NCBI GenBank assembly: GCA_941918925.1
Contig: OW799234.1
Coordinates: 58,384,968-58,448,967, forward strand
Direction: 5' to 3'
Origin: Phyto melanocephala
Lineage: Eukaryota > Arthropoda > Insecta > Diptera > Rhinophoridae
Length of the DNA: 64,000 bases
A program made the translations under genes and the position numbers. Below are positions 12,367 to 21,362 of this stretch, piece after piece (within the stretch, counting starts at the first letter, position 1; each line of letters begins with the position of its first letter). The notes below the pieces were generated by a model. It was given only the letters and a program-made list of their open reading frames with translations. It did no database searches and was not told where the DNA came from.

Positions 12367-13254
12367 GTCGGCTTAATATGCAAACCTGCTAAATCCACTT
12401 TTTTAATAAATTGAGATTTGGATGCCGTGTGGTAGAGAAAGATACGCCTCGTCGACCAGCATCTAACTTTCCTTCAATTTAAATATTGAAGTGAGTAAGA
12501 AGGTTTGATAAGAAAAACTGCTAAGTCCGCTTAAAAAAAAAAATTTTTTTAAGAAAAACTATTAAATCCAGTGCATTATTAGTTCAGTGTTTATTACTAA
12601 CTCCAATTTTTTTACTTTTTGTTGCTTTCTATTTTTGTAGTCATACATAAAGAATACCATAAAATAAAGCAACTATATTGTTGATTTTATTGAAATATAA
12701 TTAATTTATACTTGTTACTTGTTATTTGTGAAATATAAACTTTTATATTATTGAATAAGTATGTTTTTGAATTTGTAACAATTAAATACAGAAACAAGGT
12801 GTCAGCAAAGTCCATCGCATAATAGTAAAAATTATTATTCTGCTGGTGAAGATTTTATTGTGCAATCTGAAGATGAAGATTCTATTACTGTTTGTAGTGA
12901 TTTAACGGTAATTTCAAATGAAAGCACTAATGATTTAGAACTTATTTCAGAGACTCAAATACCTTTGAGAAGATCAAATCGTACAAATTTAGGTGTAATA
13001 CCAAAAAGGTATGTAAACTTAGTAAAAACTTTTGAACCGTGAACCTATAAGCAAGCCATTGAATGTGATGAGAACGAAAAATAGATTGAAGCTATGAATG
13101 AAGAAATGAAATCGTTAATAAACTGATATCTTACAGAACTACATATTTTCTACAGATTTTCCCCTCAAGCTACAAATATGATGTATAAGAAGTTTTTTGT
13201 CTATTCTGTAAAATTTACAGAAAGGGAGTTAGCAGGTTTGCATATTAAGCCGAC
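12367..13254. mobile_element. TIR-bounded element enclosing a copia relic
   Basis: The left end starts GTCGGCTTAATATGCAAACC; the right end is its exact reverse complement. The identity runs for 26 bases (12367-12392 against 13229-13254) and continues imperfectly for about ten more. The 888-bp interior holds T/A-rich filler and a broken Ty1/copia polyprotein segment. No clear target duplication was found. It may be a non-autonomous DNA transposon that captured retrotransposon sequence, or a retrotransposon piece bracketed by an inverted duplication. Confidence 0.65.
12790..13125 (+). pseudogene. Ty1/copia polyprotein relic (integrase C-terminus to RT start)
   Basis: The frame encodes an acidic linker (VQSEDEDSITV), then LRRSNRTNLGVIPKRYVNL, then after a stop TYKQAIECDENE, another stop, and IEAMNEEMKSLI. 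In copia-type retrotransposons the order RRSNR-x-N-x-G-x-PPKRY, EPKTYxEAI and KWIEAMNEEM marks the junction between integrase and reverse transcriptase. Two stops interrupt it: the codon after EP (13040-13042), where a lysine is usual, and one where the family has W, just before IEAMNEEM. No LTRs, protease or RT core are present. It sits inside the TIR-bounded element at 12367-13254. It is non-functional. Confidence 0.75.
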
Positions 13255-13424
13255 GAAATATAAAACAAACTATTCTCCTTTACAGGAAACTAATAATATT
13301 CGTTATTATTAATATTTAGTTTTTATTTAAGTTCCTTGTCAAATTATAGGTAAGTAATATCAGAAAATGCAAAGCATTAAACATTTTATGGGTTCCGGGC
13401 CATTCCTAAACACCGATTGCACCC

Positions 13425-13860
13425 CATTCGATAAGGCCTTACTGACCTTACTTCTTCGAATATGAAGATGAAAGTGCTGTAATCGTAAATGGAGTACGTT
13501 ATCGCTTTATGATAGAATTATTTTCATGCACTGCTCTTGACAACAGACCTAAGATCTTGTTTTAGCAGTGTAGAGCCACTGCTTATATTGCTTGATACAA
13601 TGGCACTTTTATGTGAAATTTTTGCAGAACGAATAAAAGAAATTTGGAAATTAATTGCCCAGCGTGTTGGTCAGATTTGAGCAGCCTACTATTTTTTTGG
13701 AGCTATATAATGGTAGGAGTATATAAAAAAGATCCCTAGATATTCCTTTAAACTCAAGACCAGAAATTCGAGCACCACAGCCTCAAATTGTGAATGATAT
13801 TATAGAAAATGCTGTAAGTGAGACGGCCAAGATTTTGGTTTTAATAATTTGTTTTTCGTA
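13425..13860 (+). pseudogene. Tc1/mariner-type transposase relic, middle and C-terminal parts
   Basis: At about 13445-13560 the frame reads PYFFEYEDESAVIVNGVRYR, matching the DDE_3 block GPYFFEN-(D/E)-x-x-AVTVNG-x-RYR; the G of GPYFF is a stop. A second block near 13640-13740 reads LEINCPACWSDLSSLLFFW then VYKKDP, corresponding to the family's INWPPRSCDLTPLDFFLW and VYKxxP. The catalytic-region D of LTPLD is L. The frame changes between blocks and the segment holding the second catalytic D is unreadable. It belongs to the same subfamily as the relic at 23.5-26 kb, which shares FDNEDESAVTV and the ACAGACCTAAGAT segment. Confidence 0.7.
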
Positions 13861-15080
13861 TATCTTAAAATCTGAGGAAGAATAGTGAAAAAAAATATTC
13901 AATTCTTGAATTCCATAGTAGACATTTCGTCTACTATTTGCTTTCCCTTTTTGTAATCTTTTAGCATAATTTTTCTATACATTTTTAACAATTTTTTCTT
14001 AAACATTTTATTTACGACTCAACAAACTTCAAGGTTAAAATTTGTCAATTTTAAATAAAGAATATAATTTAACAGTAAAATAAATTAGATAAAAAAAAGT
14101 ACTTATTTTGCGAATAAAAATATAAGACAATTCTTAAAAAAAACTGAATGTGGTCAGGCAATGACTTAAAATTTTTCATCAGTACTTTTTTATTCAATCC
14201 GTCTGTCTATCTGTCTTTGCATTCATTCATCTATTGCCTCGCCTTTCTCTATGTCTATGCTAGTGGTAATAAATTTCTTCTCATACATACATATTTATAA
14301 CTAGAATGAGAGAGCAGCCTACAGACATTAAAGCAAACTATAGTAAAGAAGCAGTTTTTGGTTAAACTAAATAAAATAAAATAAAATGCAAACTAATTTA
14401 TGGAGAACATTTTTCACAAAACCATTAAAATTTCAATTATTTTTAGTGGCAAATCTGCTCTAAAATGAAACAACGACAACTATTACAAACAGAAGTATAA
14501 ACTCGTATTGAGGTGGTAATAGTATTTGCCAACACAATTTTAGTAAAAAAAAATCTAGAGAAATAAGATGAAAAACACACAGAAAGACTTAAAGCGAATA
14601 GTAATCTGTTAAAATATATGTATAGAGCAAATACACAGGCACACACAACGCCTACTCTCAACAAAACAACACCAATGACAAGATTAACGGCATAAAAAAT
14701 TTAGCTTAAAAAACGGCAATATATAAATTATTGGACAAAACAAAACACTTTATACTGGTACAACTACCGAAATATCTAAATCGGTAGCATTTTCGAAAAA
14801 AAAAGGATTTTTGTTTAATTAGTTTTGGGTGTATAAGTAACTGCACAATGGTTGAGAATAGAAGAAGAAAAATTTAGAAAATACTTAATATCTGAATATA
14901 CAGGACATACTTTGTCTAAATGAATTGCTGGTTATTTGCTACATGTCTGGTCGTCTGTTTGGTTGACGATTTCATAGCGTTTTTTTACATTATACTTTAA
15001 TTTATTAACTACCCTATTAAAACCCATAGCTAGCTGTCCTCAAAATGAACTTATTCCTGTGTTTAGTAGTGTAAAACATA
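13861..15080. other. no gene seen
   Basis: AT-rich sequence with no recognisable gene or repeat. Frames in it are short and biased to A/T codons. Confidence 0.4.
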
Positions 15081-15184
15081 TACATACATACATACATACA
15101 TACATACATACATACATACATACATACATACATACATACATACATACATACATACATACATACATACATACATACATACATACA

Positions 15185-15212
<28 letters not shown>
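15081..15212. repeat. (TACA)n microsatellite
   Basis: About 33 uninterrupted TACA units. The minus-strand open frame of repeated Met-Tyr-Val-Cys is an artefact of the repeat. A MITE begins at its right edge. Confidence 0.97.
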
Positions 15213-15215
<3 letters not shown>

Positions 15216-15453
15216 CGATGGCTTAATATAAAAAGAGCGTATCTTGATTTGTTTTTTTAAAATGGGTTTTTTTTCAATGTATTCTTATAGTTCATTTACA
15301 AACAAATTACCCGTAAAATAGATATATTTAGCTACATTTATCGCTATACAAAAAAGGCCAAGCTCGTGTTGTTGTTTTAAATTTTATTCAGTTTTTTAAA
15401 GCAAGCAATAAAAAAATAACAAGACGCGTTCTTTTTCTATTGAGCCATCGATA
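15213..15453. mobile_element. MITE with ~35-bp inverted repeats, TA-flanked, copy 2
   Basis: A 241-bp copy of the element at 4381-4633. The left end is TATCGATGGCTTAATATAAA and the right end reverse complements to TATCGATGGCTCAATAGAAA. GCGTATCTTGAT on the left pairs with GCGTCTTGTT on the right, reverse complemented. It is inserted directly at the end of the TACA microsatellite, whose units supply TA target dinucleotides. Confidence 0.8.
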
Positions 15454-16570
15454 TGCATTTATATGTACACAAGTTGATGAGTATTCCATAAAAAAAAAGT
15501 TCACTTAAATAAGTGAAGTACTCTTCTTATAATTCACCTGAAAAGACAATTTCTTTTGTAACTAAACTGAAAGCAACTTGGAATAAAATAAGTATCTAAA
15601 GGAAAAAGGCATAAAATTAATTGTATAAAGATAATTTAATACGTACGACATACCATCAGAACGATAGGATGTTGTCAAGAAACACAAATGAAACAACGAA
15701 CAAGTAGACAGATGACAAAGACAACAATTTTATTTTTCAGAAAAACACCAGGAAAGATATTAAATTATTGAAAAAGTGAATTTTGTATCCTATTCGTATC
15801 TACTGTCTAATTAAATTTGCAAATATTCAAATCTATATATTTTTGTTTGTTTTATCATTAATTATTAACAAGTTTTGAATTTTCGATCCCAAAAAAACCT
15901 ACTATTTTTGTATGTATCTGCAGTGTCTTAAAAGTTAATCCTTAAAATCACCAGGATACTGTGGCGTCGAAAAACTAATCTACAATACCAATAGAAAATA
16001 TATTGGTTTAGAGGTGCAATAACTCAAGCCAACTTAATTGTTTTAGTCCAGCTTTAGTGCTTCCAATTTTTAAAAATTCTTTCAGTTTATGCAAATAACC
16101 CGTTTAAATTTTACAAATTGTCAGTGCTGAAAATCCTGAATTGCATATAAATATTATGAAATGGCAATTCAAGTTAATTTTTTTTCTGCACAAAAAATTT
16201 ATCAAAACCCATCGGTAAATTTTTTTCAGATAAAAAAAATTTTTTTTCTTAAAGACAGATGACTAAGAACATTAATTGAGAGCAAAACTTTTTTTTTATT
16301 CAAAAATTACAAAACTTCAGTTGACTTTTCTTTAAGTATTTAGCGGCTATTATTAATTTCAGTAGAAAAAATCTTTTTGCACTAACTTACCTCAAATATA
16401 AAACTGGTTAAGCAAAACATCTTAAAAGATCTTAATATGGCTTTTCCCACAAGGCTTTAACAAACGTCAAATTTTTCTTAATATTTTCAATAATTATAAT
16501 TTCCATTTTAGCCCTCAGCAAATCTCCATTCTTATTTTTCAAATCTCAAAACGGTTCTATAAATTTTATT
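15454..16570. other. no gene seen
   Basis: AT-rich sequence with nothing recognised. Confidence 0.4.
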
Positions 16571-16795
16571 CATTGCACCGCGAAATTGAAGATTCGACTT
16601 GTTGTAAAACTCATTAAGTATGTTAATTTTCATAGTTAATCAAGGCATTGCACCGCGAAATTGAAGATTCGACTTGTTGTAAAACTCATTAAGTATGTTA
16701 ATTTTCATAGTTAATCAAGGCATTGCACCGCGAAATTGAAGATTCGACTTGTTGTAAAACTCATTAAGTATGTTAATTTTCATAGTGAATCAAGG
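16571..16795. repeat. three-copy 75-bp tandem array
   Basis: Three head-to-tail 75-bp units start at 16571, 16646 and 16721 with CATTGCACCGCGAAATTGAA and end in ATCAAGG. They are almost identical; the only difference I see is GTGAAT for GTTAAT near the end of the third unit. The array is therefore young. The repeat is followed by CAAGGCAT fragments resembling the hAT-like TIRs found downstream. Confidence 0.95.
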
Positions 16796-17081
16796 CATAC
16801 GTCAAGGCATATGTATGTATATTCAAGGCCTTGATAGTGAGTACTAAACCCATTCACAATATAATTGAATTATCACGAAAAAAATTTTTGGACAGCATAA
16901 TTTTTTCGCTGCAATTTGTTTTGTATTTTTGTTTTCTGTTTTTTTTTTCAACTTTTTATGTTCAAAGAAATATTAAAAAAGTTTGTTTAAAATATTATCA
17001 AAATATTTATTTTTTTTCTGACAGTAAAATATTTTAGATCCGCCTACCATGTTAAAAACTTTATTTGTTAAAAAGCAGAAT

Positions 17082-17314
17082 CAATGCGAATTCATACAGG
17101 TGAAATTACCAGCCTAGCTGTTGGAAAGGAATTTTGTCAATTTTTGATGAACTCCCCTTGAGTTTACTTTTTAATGCAGGGATGGAAAATGAGATTTTGG
17201 TATCGGTATTAAACAATTAACTTGGATAAGCTTTTTTGATAAAAAATGCACCAGATTCATGTATATTTGTTGGGTTTGCACCATTTATAATGTGGTTTAC
17301 AAATTTATATCCTT
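17082..17314. mobile_element. hAT-like inner MITE, free-standing right-truncated copy
   Basis: It starts CAATGCGAATTCATACAGGT and runs parallel to 18262 onward: GATGAACTCC, TTTTTAATGCAGGGATGGAA, ATGTATATTTGTTGGGTTTG, CACCATTTATAATGTG. Unlike the other copies it is not embedded in the larger hAT-like repeat. The right terminus is lost next to the DINE-like end at 17323. Confidence 0.6.
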
Positions 17315-17322
17315 TTTATACC

Positions 17323-17490
17323 CTTCACCTGTGGTGCACAAGAGTATATATAGCTTTGTCATTCCGTGTGAAATTTCTACAATTTTCATTTCCGATCCCA
17401 TAAAGTGTATATTTTCTGAAAGCTTATGAATAGAGGAGTCGACTAAGCCCTGACCGTCTGTCCATCTGTCCGTCTGTCCGTTAAAAACTA
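17323..17490 (+). mobile_element. DINE-like element, second subfamily, 5' end only
   Basis: It reads TTTATACCCTTCACCTGTGG, TGCACAAGAGTATATATAGC, GATCCCATAAAGTGTATATT and GACCGTCTGTCCATCTGTCC. This is the reverse complement of the right ends at 11.0 and 21.3 kb. The rest of the element is absent. Confidence 0.65.
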
Positions 17491-17974
17491 ACCCGCATTA
17501 AATTTTAGCTGCCAATAAAGCTGCGAGTGAATAAAATGTGAAAGTACTAGTAAAAAATTGTGCGCGTTTTGAGTTTTTTTGAACTGTTACTAGCAAATAC
17601 AAATACTAAGTTATGGCGAATTTGTAATTCCAGGTAACACATAAAAAAAATCATGGTAAAACAGAAAAGAGATGTTGGTGGATTTTTTAAAAGATCATTT
17701 TAAAATATTCACGATTTTAAATCGCCATCTGAATTGGTTGCAAGACGAAGGGCTGAAAATGTTTCGGTTTTTGTTTCTAAATGTTTTCAGCCATCTTATA
17801 TGTTGGCTTTAATGCATTTTTTAACTGATTTAAATGCAAGGAACTCACCTAGGTGGGCTTCGGGAATTTAGGTTTGTACTAAGCTTTAGGTGTGCGAAGT
17901 AAAACAATTTTTTTAGTACTAAAACAAAAACCCAACTTGCGATCCCTGCTTTCCGTGTGTTGTAAAGAGCCTAC
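17491..17974. other. no gene seen
   Basis: AT-rich sequence before the hAT-like insertion. TGAATTGGTTGCAAGACGAAG near 17730 and the following frame suggest nothing I recognise. Confidence 0.35.
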
Positions 17975-18714
17975 CAAGGCATATCCATAGGGTATATGCA
18001 TCGCTGCAACAAACACAACAATCAAAAACACATGTATTTTGTTTTTGTATATATGCCGGCATATGTCACAAAATTATTTATTTTCTTCTATAGTTTTAAT
18101 AATTTTTAAAAAACTGTTAAGCGATCACTTTTTATTCATGGTTTTGTATTTTTTAAAACTTTTTAAACCAACTGAAATTGCGAATTATTTATTGTATAAT
18201 TAAATTAAAAAAATTAAGTTTGACAACTGCAGGCAAGACTTTTAAAAATGTTGGTAACGCTCAAGGTGAATTCATACAGCCGAAATTATCTGAACATGAT
18301 GATGGGGAAACACAATGTCTAAATTTGTTGACTTCTCCTTGATTCCATTTATTAATGCAGGAATGGAAAATAAGATTTTGGATTTCGAATTAAACATATA
18401 ACTTAATTGTGCTTTTTTTATGATAAATTTACCAACCTTATGTATATTTGTTGTTCTTGCACCATTTATAATGTGCTTCACAAACACATATACTTTTTTT
18501 ATAAAATTTTATTGCAATAAACATATAAAAGCAACTGTTCCATCTCTGTTATACAAATTGGCCTTGACATAAAAAATACCCTAAAAAGTTGCTTTCTTGA
18601 TCAACTCGCCGTTGCATACACCTGTATGAATATGCCTTGGTAACGCTTAAAAAATGTATATAAAAAAAAAAACAGTCAGCTGATTGGATACGAGTACCTT
18701 ATGGCTATGCCTTG
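17975..18714. mobile_element. hAT-like non-autonomous element U1 with perfect 8-bp TSD
   Basis: A 740-bp element with TIRs CAAGGCATATCCATAGGGTA (left) and CAAGGCATAGCCATAAGGTA (right, reverse complemented), 18 of 20 identical. It is flanked by the exact 8-bp direct repeat GAGCCTAC at 17967-17974 and 18715-18722. An 8-bp duplication and a YARNG-type start fit the hAT superfamily; no transposase is encoded. A smaller MITE sits inside at 18262-18639. Related copies are at 19619-20049 and 20559-21060. Confidence 0.85.
18262..18639. mobile_element. hAT-like inner MITE inside U1, TSD GTAACGCT
   Basis: A 378-bp MITE starting CAAGGTGAATTCATACAG and ending, reverse complemented, CAAGGCATATTCATACAGG. 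It is bounded by the exact 8-bp repeat GTAACGCT (18254-18261 and 18640-18647). The same junction GTTGGTAACGCT-CAAGG occurs in U2 and U3, so this insertion predates amplification of the outer repeat. Confidence 0.85.
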
Positions 18715-18722
18715 GAGCCTAC

Positions 18723-19610
18723 CTTGTATTTGGGCCTTGGTATGAAAAATATGGTAAATTGGAAAAATATTTAAAAAGTATTCAAATTATATTATATTTT
18801 TATCTACTACTATCAATCTAATGTAAATGAAACTTTGCACACACATGTTATAACTGAGATGATTAATTTTATTTCGCTCATACTAAGCCAATGTCTATTT
18901 TAAACTAAATCCACTTTACTGGTTCTTATAAAAACAGTGAGCTACGCGGAAATTTAATGATTTGTATCGAAAAACGGAAAGCGCCATTTTCAAACGCTGA
19001 ATCCATTTTAAGGCAAACAAATAAGAACAATTCTTTTTTAAAAAAATATCAATATTTTATTTACAAGAATTCTGCACATTAAAAATTGTTTCAATAAAAA
19101 ACGAGTACGAACAACAGTCGAAATGTATTTTTATGTTTTTGTGGCTTTGCAATGCATGCCGGGTAGAGCCAGTTTAAAAAATAGCTTTTAATTTGTAATA
19201 CTTTTAATTGAGAATCCTTATGTGTATCAACAAAATGATTATATAAATATCAGAGAGAATTAAGGCAACATATTACCTTAATATGTATTAAAGTCGCAAC
19301 CGTTTTGGAAATATTTTATTAAAATATATCTGTTGAGTTTAGGCTTTCTGGTTGAGTCTTTATTTTAATATTTTCCCAAGGATTAAATAGTAATATTTTC
19401 AAAAAACCTGAAATTAGTTATAATGATACTTTCTATAATAAAAAGTGCTTATGTAGGCTTTATTTTTTCATATTTTATTCTTTTCAATTTAACTTGCTGT
19501 TTGCGGTAATTTTTTTAACAAGATAATATTATTGTTATTGCTTTTTTAAAAAATTGTAAAATGTTTTTAAGTAAAAGGAGTGAGATCGAAAAAATCATAA
19601 AAAAAATGTT
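18723..19610. other. no gene seen
   Basis: AT-rich sequence between hAT-like elements. A partial CCTTGGTATG motif at 18740 is the only trace of a repeat. Confidence 0.4.
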
Positions 19611-19618
19611 GTTTATTT

Positions 19619-20049
19619 CAAGGCATATCCATAAGGTACATATATGTATGCATCGCGGCAACAAACACAACAATAAAAAACACATGTATTTTGTTTTTGT
19701 ATATATGCCGGCATATGTCAAAAAATTTTTTTATTTTCTTCTTTAAATTTGAATAACTTATAAAAAACTATAAAGCGAAAACTTTTTATTCACGGTTTTG
19801 TATTTTTTAAAACGTTTTAAAGCAACTGAAACTGCGAATTATTTATTGTATAATTAAATTTAAAAAATTAAGTTTGACAAATGCAGGCATGACTTTTAAA
19901 AAAAGTTGGTAACGCTCAAGGCGAATTCATACAGGTGAAATTATCAGCAAATGATGATGATTCTCTACGAACTGCAATTACCTGATGAATAAATATGCCT
20001 TGATAAAATGTATAGAAAAAAAAACAGACATCTGATTGGATATGCCTTG
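19619..20049. mobile_element. hAT-like non-autonomous element U2, TSD GTTTATTT split by a later MITE
   Basis: It starts CAAGGCATATCCATAAGGTA and ends GATATGCCTTG. The left 8-bp flank is GTTTATTT (19611-19618). On the right, GTTT follows the element and the remaining ATTT is found after the next MITE. Removing that MITE and its own duplication restores GTTTATTT as the right flank (now at 20249-20256). Internally it parallels U1: ATGCCGGCATATGTC, a T/A-rich segment, and AAGTTTGACAA before the inner MITE. Confidence 0.85.
19917..20002. mobile_element. inner MITE remnant inside U2, internally deleted
   Basis: The same left end and same insertion point (GTAACGCT then CAAGGCGAATTCATACAGGT) as in U1, but only 86 bp remain. 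The right end ATAAATATGCCTTG follows shortly. The right-hand TSD copy is mutated or deleted. Confidence 0.75.
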
Positions 20050-20053
20050 GTTT

Positions 20054-20244
20054 CAAGGCGAATTCAATAAGGTGAACTTATTAGATCGGCTGATCATCAG
20101 CTGTTGCCTACTTCTAGGGACCGCTTGTCAAATTTTTATGTATTTTTGACATATCGTTTTGTGTTACACTAACAAAATACACGTTTGTATATTTTCACTT
20201 TGTAGTTGTTTTAGCGACGAGTTCACCTTATTGAATCCGCCTTG
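20054..20244. mobile_element. 191-bp hAT-like MITE, TSD CTTGGTTT
   Basis: The left TIR CAAGGCGAATTCAATAAGGT and right TIR (reverse complemented) CAAGGCGGATTCAATAAGGT differ at one of 20 positions and extend a few bases further. The exact 8-bp duplication CTTGGTTT lies at 20046-20053 and 20245-20252. Its target spans the last four bases of element U2 plus the first four of U2's own flank, so it is younger than U2. Confidence 0.9.
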
Positions 20245-20353
20245 CTTGGTTTATTTATTTTTTTCGGAAGCAACATTTAATTTTGTTTATTTATATAATA
20301 TTTTGATCTAGTTATCTTTGACAAATATATCAGTTATTATTTTTGATTACAAC

Positions 20354-20536
20354 CATGGTGTAATTCCATAAGGTGATAGCGTAAAGGAGAGCGATTTTCG
20401 GCTTTATTTTTTTATGTATGAAGTTTGACAATTTCCGAAGTTAAAATCATTTTTTTAATATGTAGTTTGACATACTCCATAACACAAAAAAAATGTCAGC
20501 TGGGCTGGCACCGCCACCTTGTATAAGTGTACCCTA
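20354..20536. mobile_element. 183-bp MITE, TSD ATTACAAC
   Basis: It is flanked by the perfect 8-bp repeat ATTACAAC (20346-20353 and 20537-20544). Ends are CATGGTGTAATTCCATAAGG and, reverse complemented, TAGGGTACACTTATACAAGG; identity is moderate, best at AAGGTG. The TSD length again fits hAT. It is older or from a different family than the 191-bp MITE. No coding capacity. Confidence 0.75.
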
Positions 20537-20558
20537 ATTACAACAGTGTTGACTTGCT

Positions 20559-21060
20559 CAGGGAATTTTTATAAGGTATATGCATTGCGGCAACAAACAA
20601 AACAATTAGAAAAAACATGTACTTTGTTTTTGTATGTATGCCGGCATATGTAAAAAAATTTTTTAAATTTCTTTTTTAAATTTAAATAATTTTAAAACAA
20701 CTTTAGAGCAAGAACTTCCTATTCATATTTTTGTATTTTTTAAAATGTTTTAAGTCAACTTAAACTACAAATTATTTATTTTAAAATAAAATTTAAAAAA
20801 AATTTTAGTTTAACAACTGCAGGCAGACTTTTTAAAAAAGTTGGTAACGCTCAAGGCGAATTCATTCAGGTGAAATTATCAGCACGAGATGATGGGGAAA
20901 ACAATGTCTTAATTTGTTGAACTCTCCTTAATTCCATTTATTAATGTAGAAATGGAAAATTAGATTTTGGATTCCGAATTGAAAATTTAACTTAATTGTG
21001 CTTTTTTGAAAAAAAAATTTACCAAATTTATGTATATTTGTTGTTCTTGCACCTGTAATA
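20559..21060. mobile_element. hAT-like element U3, right-truncated, with inner MITE from 20852
   Basis: The degenerate left end CAGGGAATTTTTATAAGGTA is followed by the same internal sequence as U1 and U2 (ATGCCGGCATATGT, GGTAACGCT). The inner MITE starts at 20852 (CAAGGCGAATTCATTCAGGT) and runs to about 21060, where a DINE-like 5' segment replaces both right ends. Confidence 0.7.
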
Positions 21061-21362
21061 ATGTGTGAAATATGAAAAAAACAAAGACAGTCGTATTTGT
21101 TTGATCATATCTCAGAAATTTATGGGGCGATTGTGCTGAGTTTCAATAGCAATTCATTCCCGGATATTTCCAAAAGATTGATACCATACACAGATCTGAG
21201 GAATATATTGTTGCTTCTAAAAGCTGATTTGAACCAACACACAGACTGATGGGCGGACGAACAGACGGTCAGGCCTTAATCGACTCCTCTACTCATAAGC
21301 TTTCAGAAAATATATACTTTATGCTATTTATACCCATGTGCTCTACAGGTGAAGGGTATAAA
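21061..21362 (-). mobile_element. DINE-like element, second subfamily, 5' half
   Basis: It contains TTTGATCATATCTCAGAAAT, GGGCGATTGTGCTGAGTTTC, ACGGTCAGGCCTTAATCGAC, ATATATACTTTATG and the terminal CTACAGGTGAAGGGTATAAA. The ACCCTATAAAG block is shortened compared with other copies. The hairpin-bearing 3' end is missing. Confidence 0.65.

Noticed and set aside
15017..15205. Minus-strand frame of repeated Met-Tyr-Val-Cys
   Set aside because: It is a translation of the (TACA)n microsatellite, not a gene.
16571..16795. Regularly repeated units that might suggest a CRISPR array
   Set aside because: The whole 75-bp unit is repeated without unique spacers, in a eukaryotic context; it is a plain tandem duplication.
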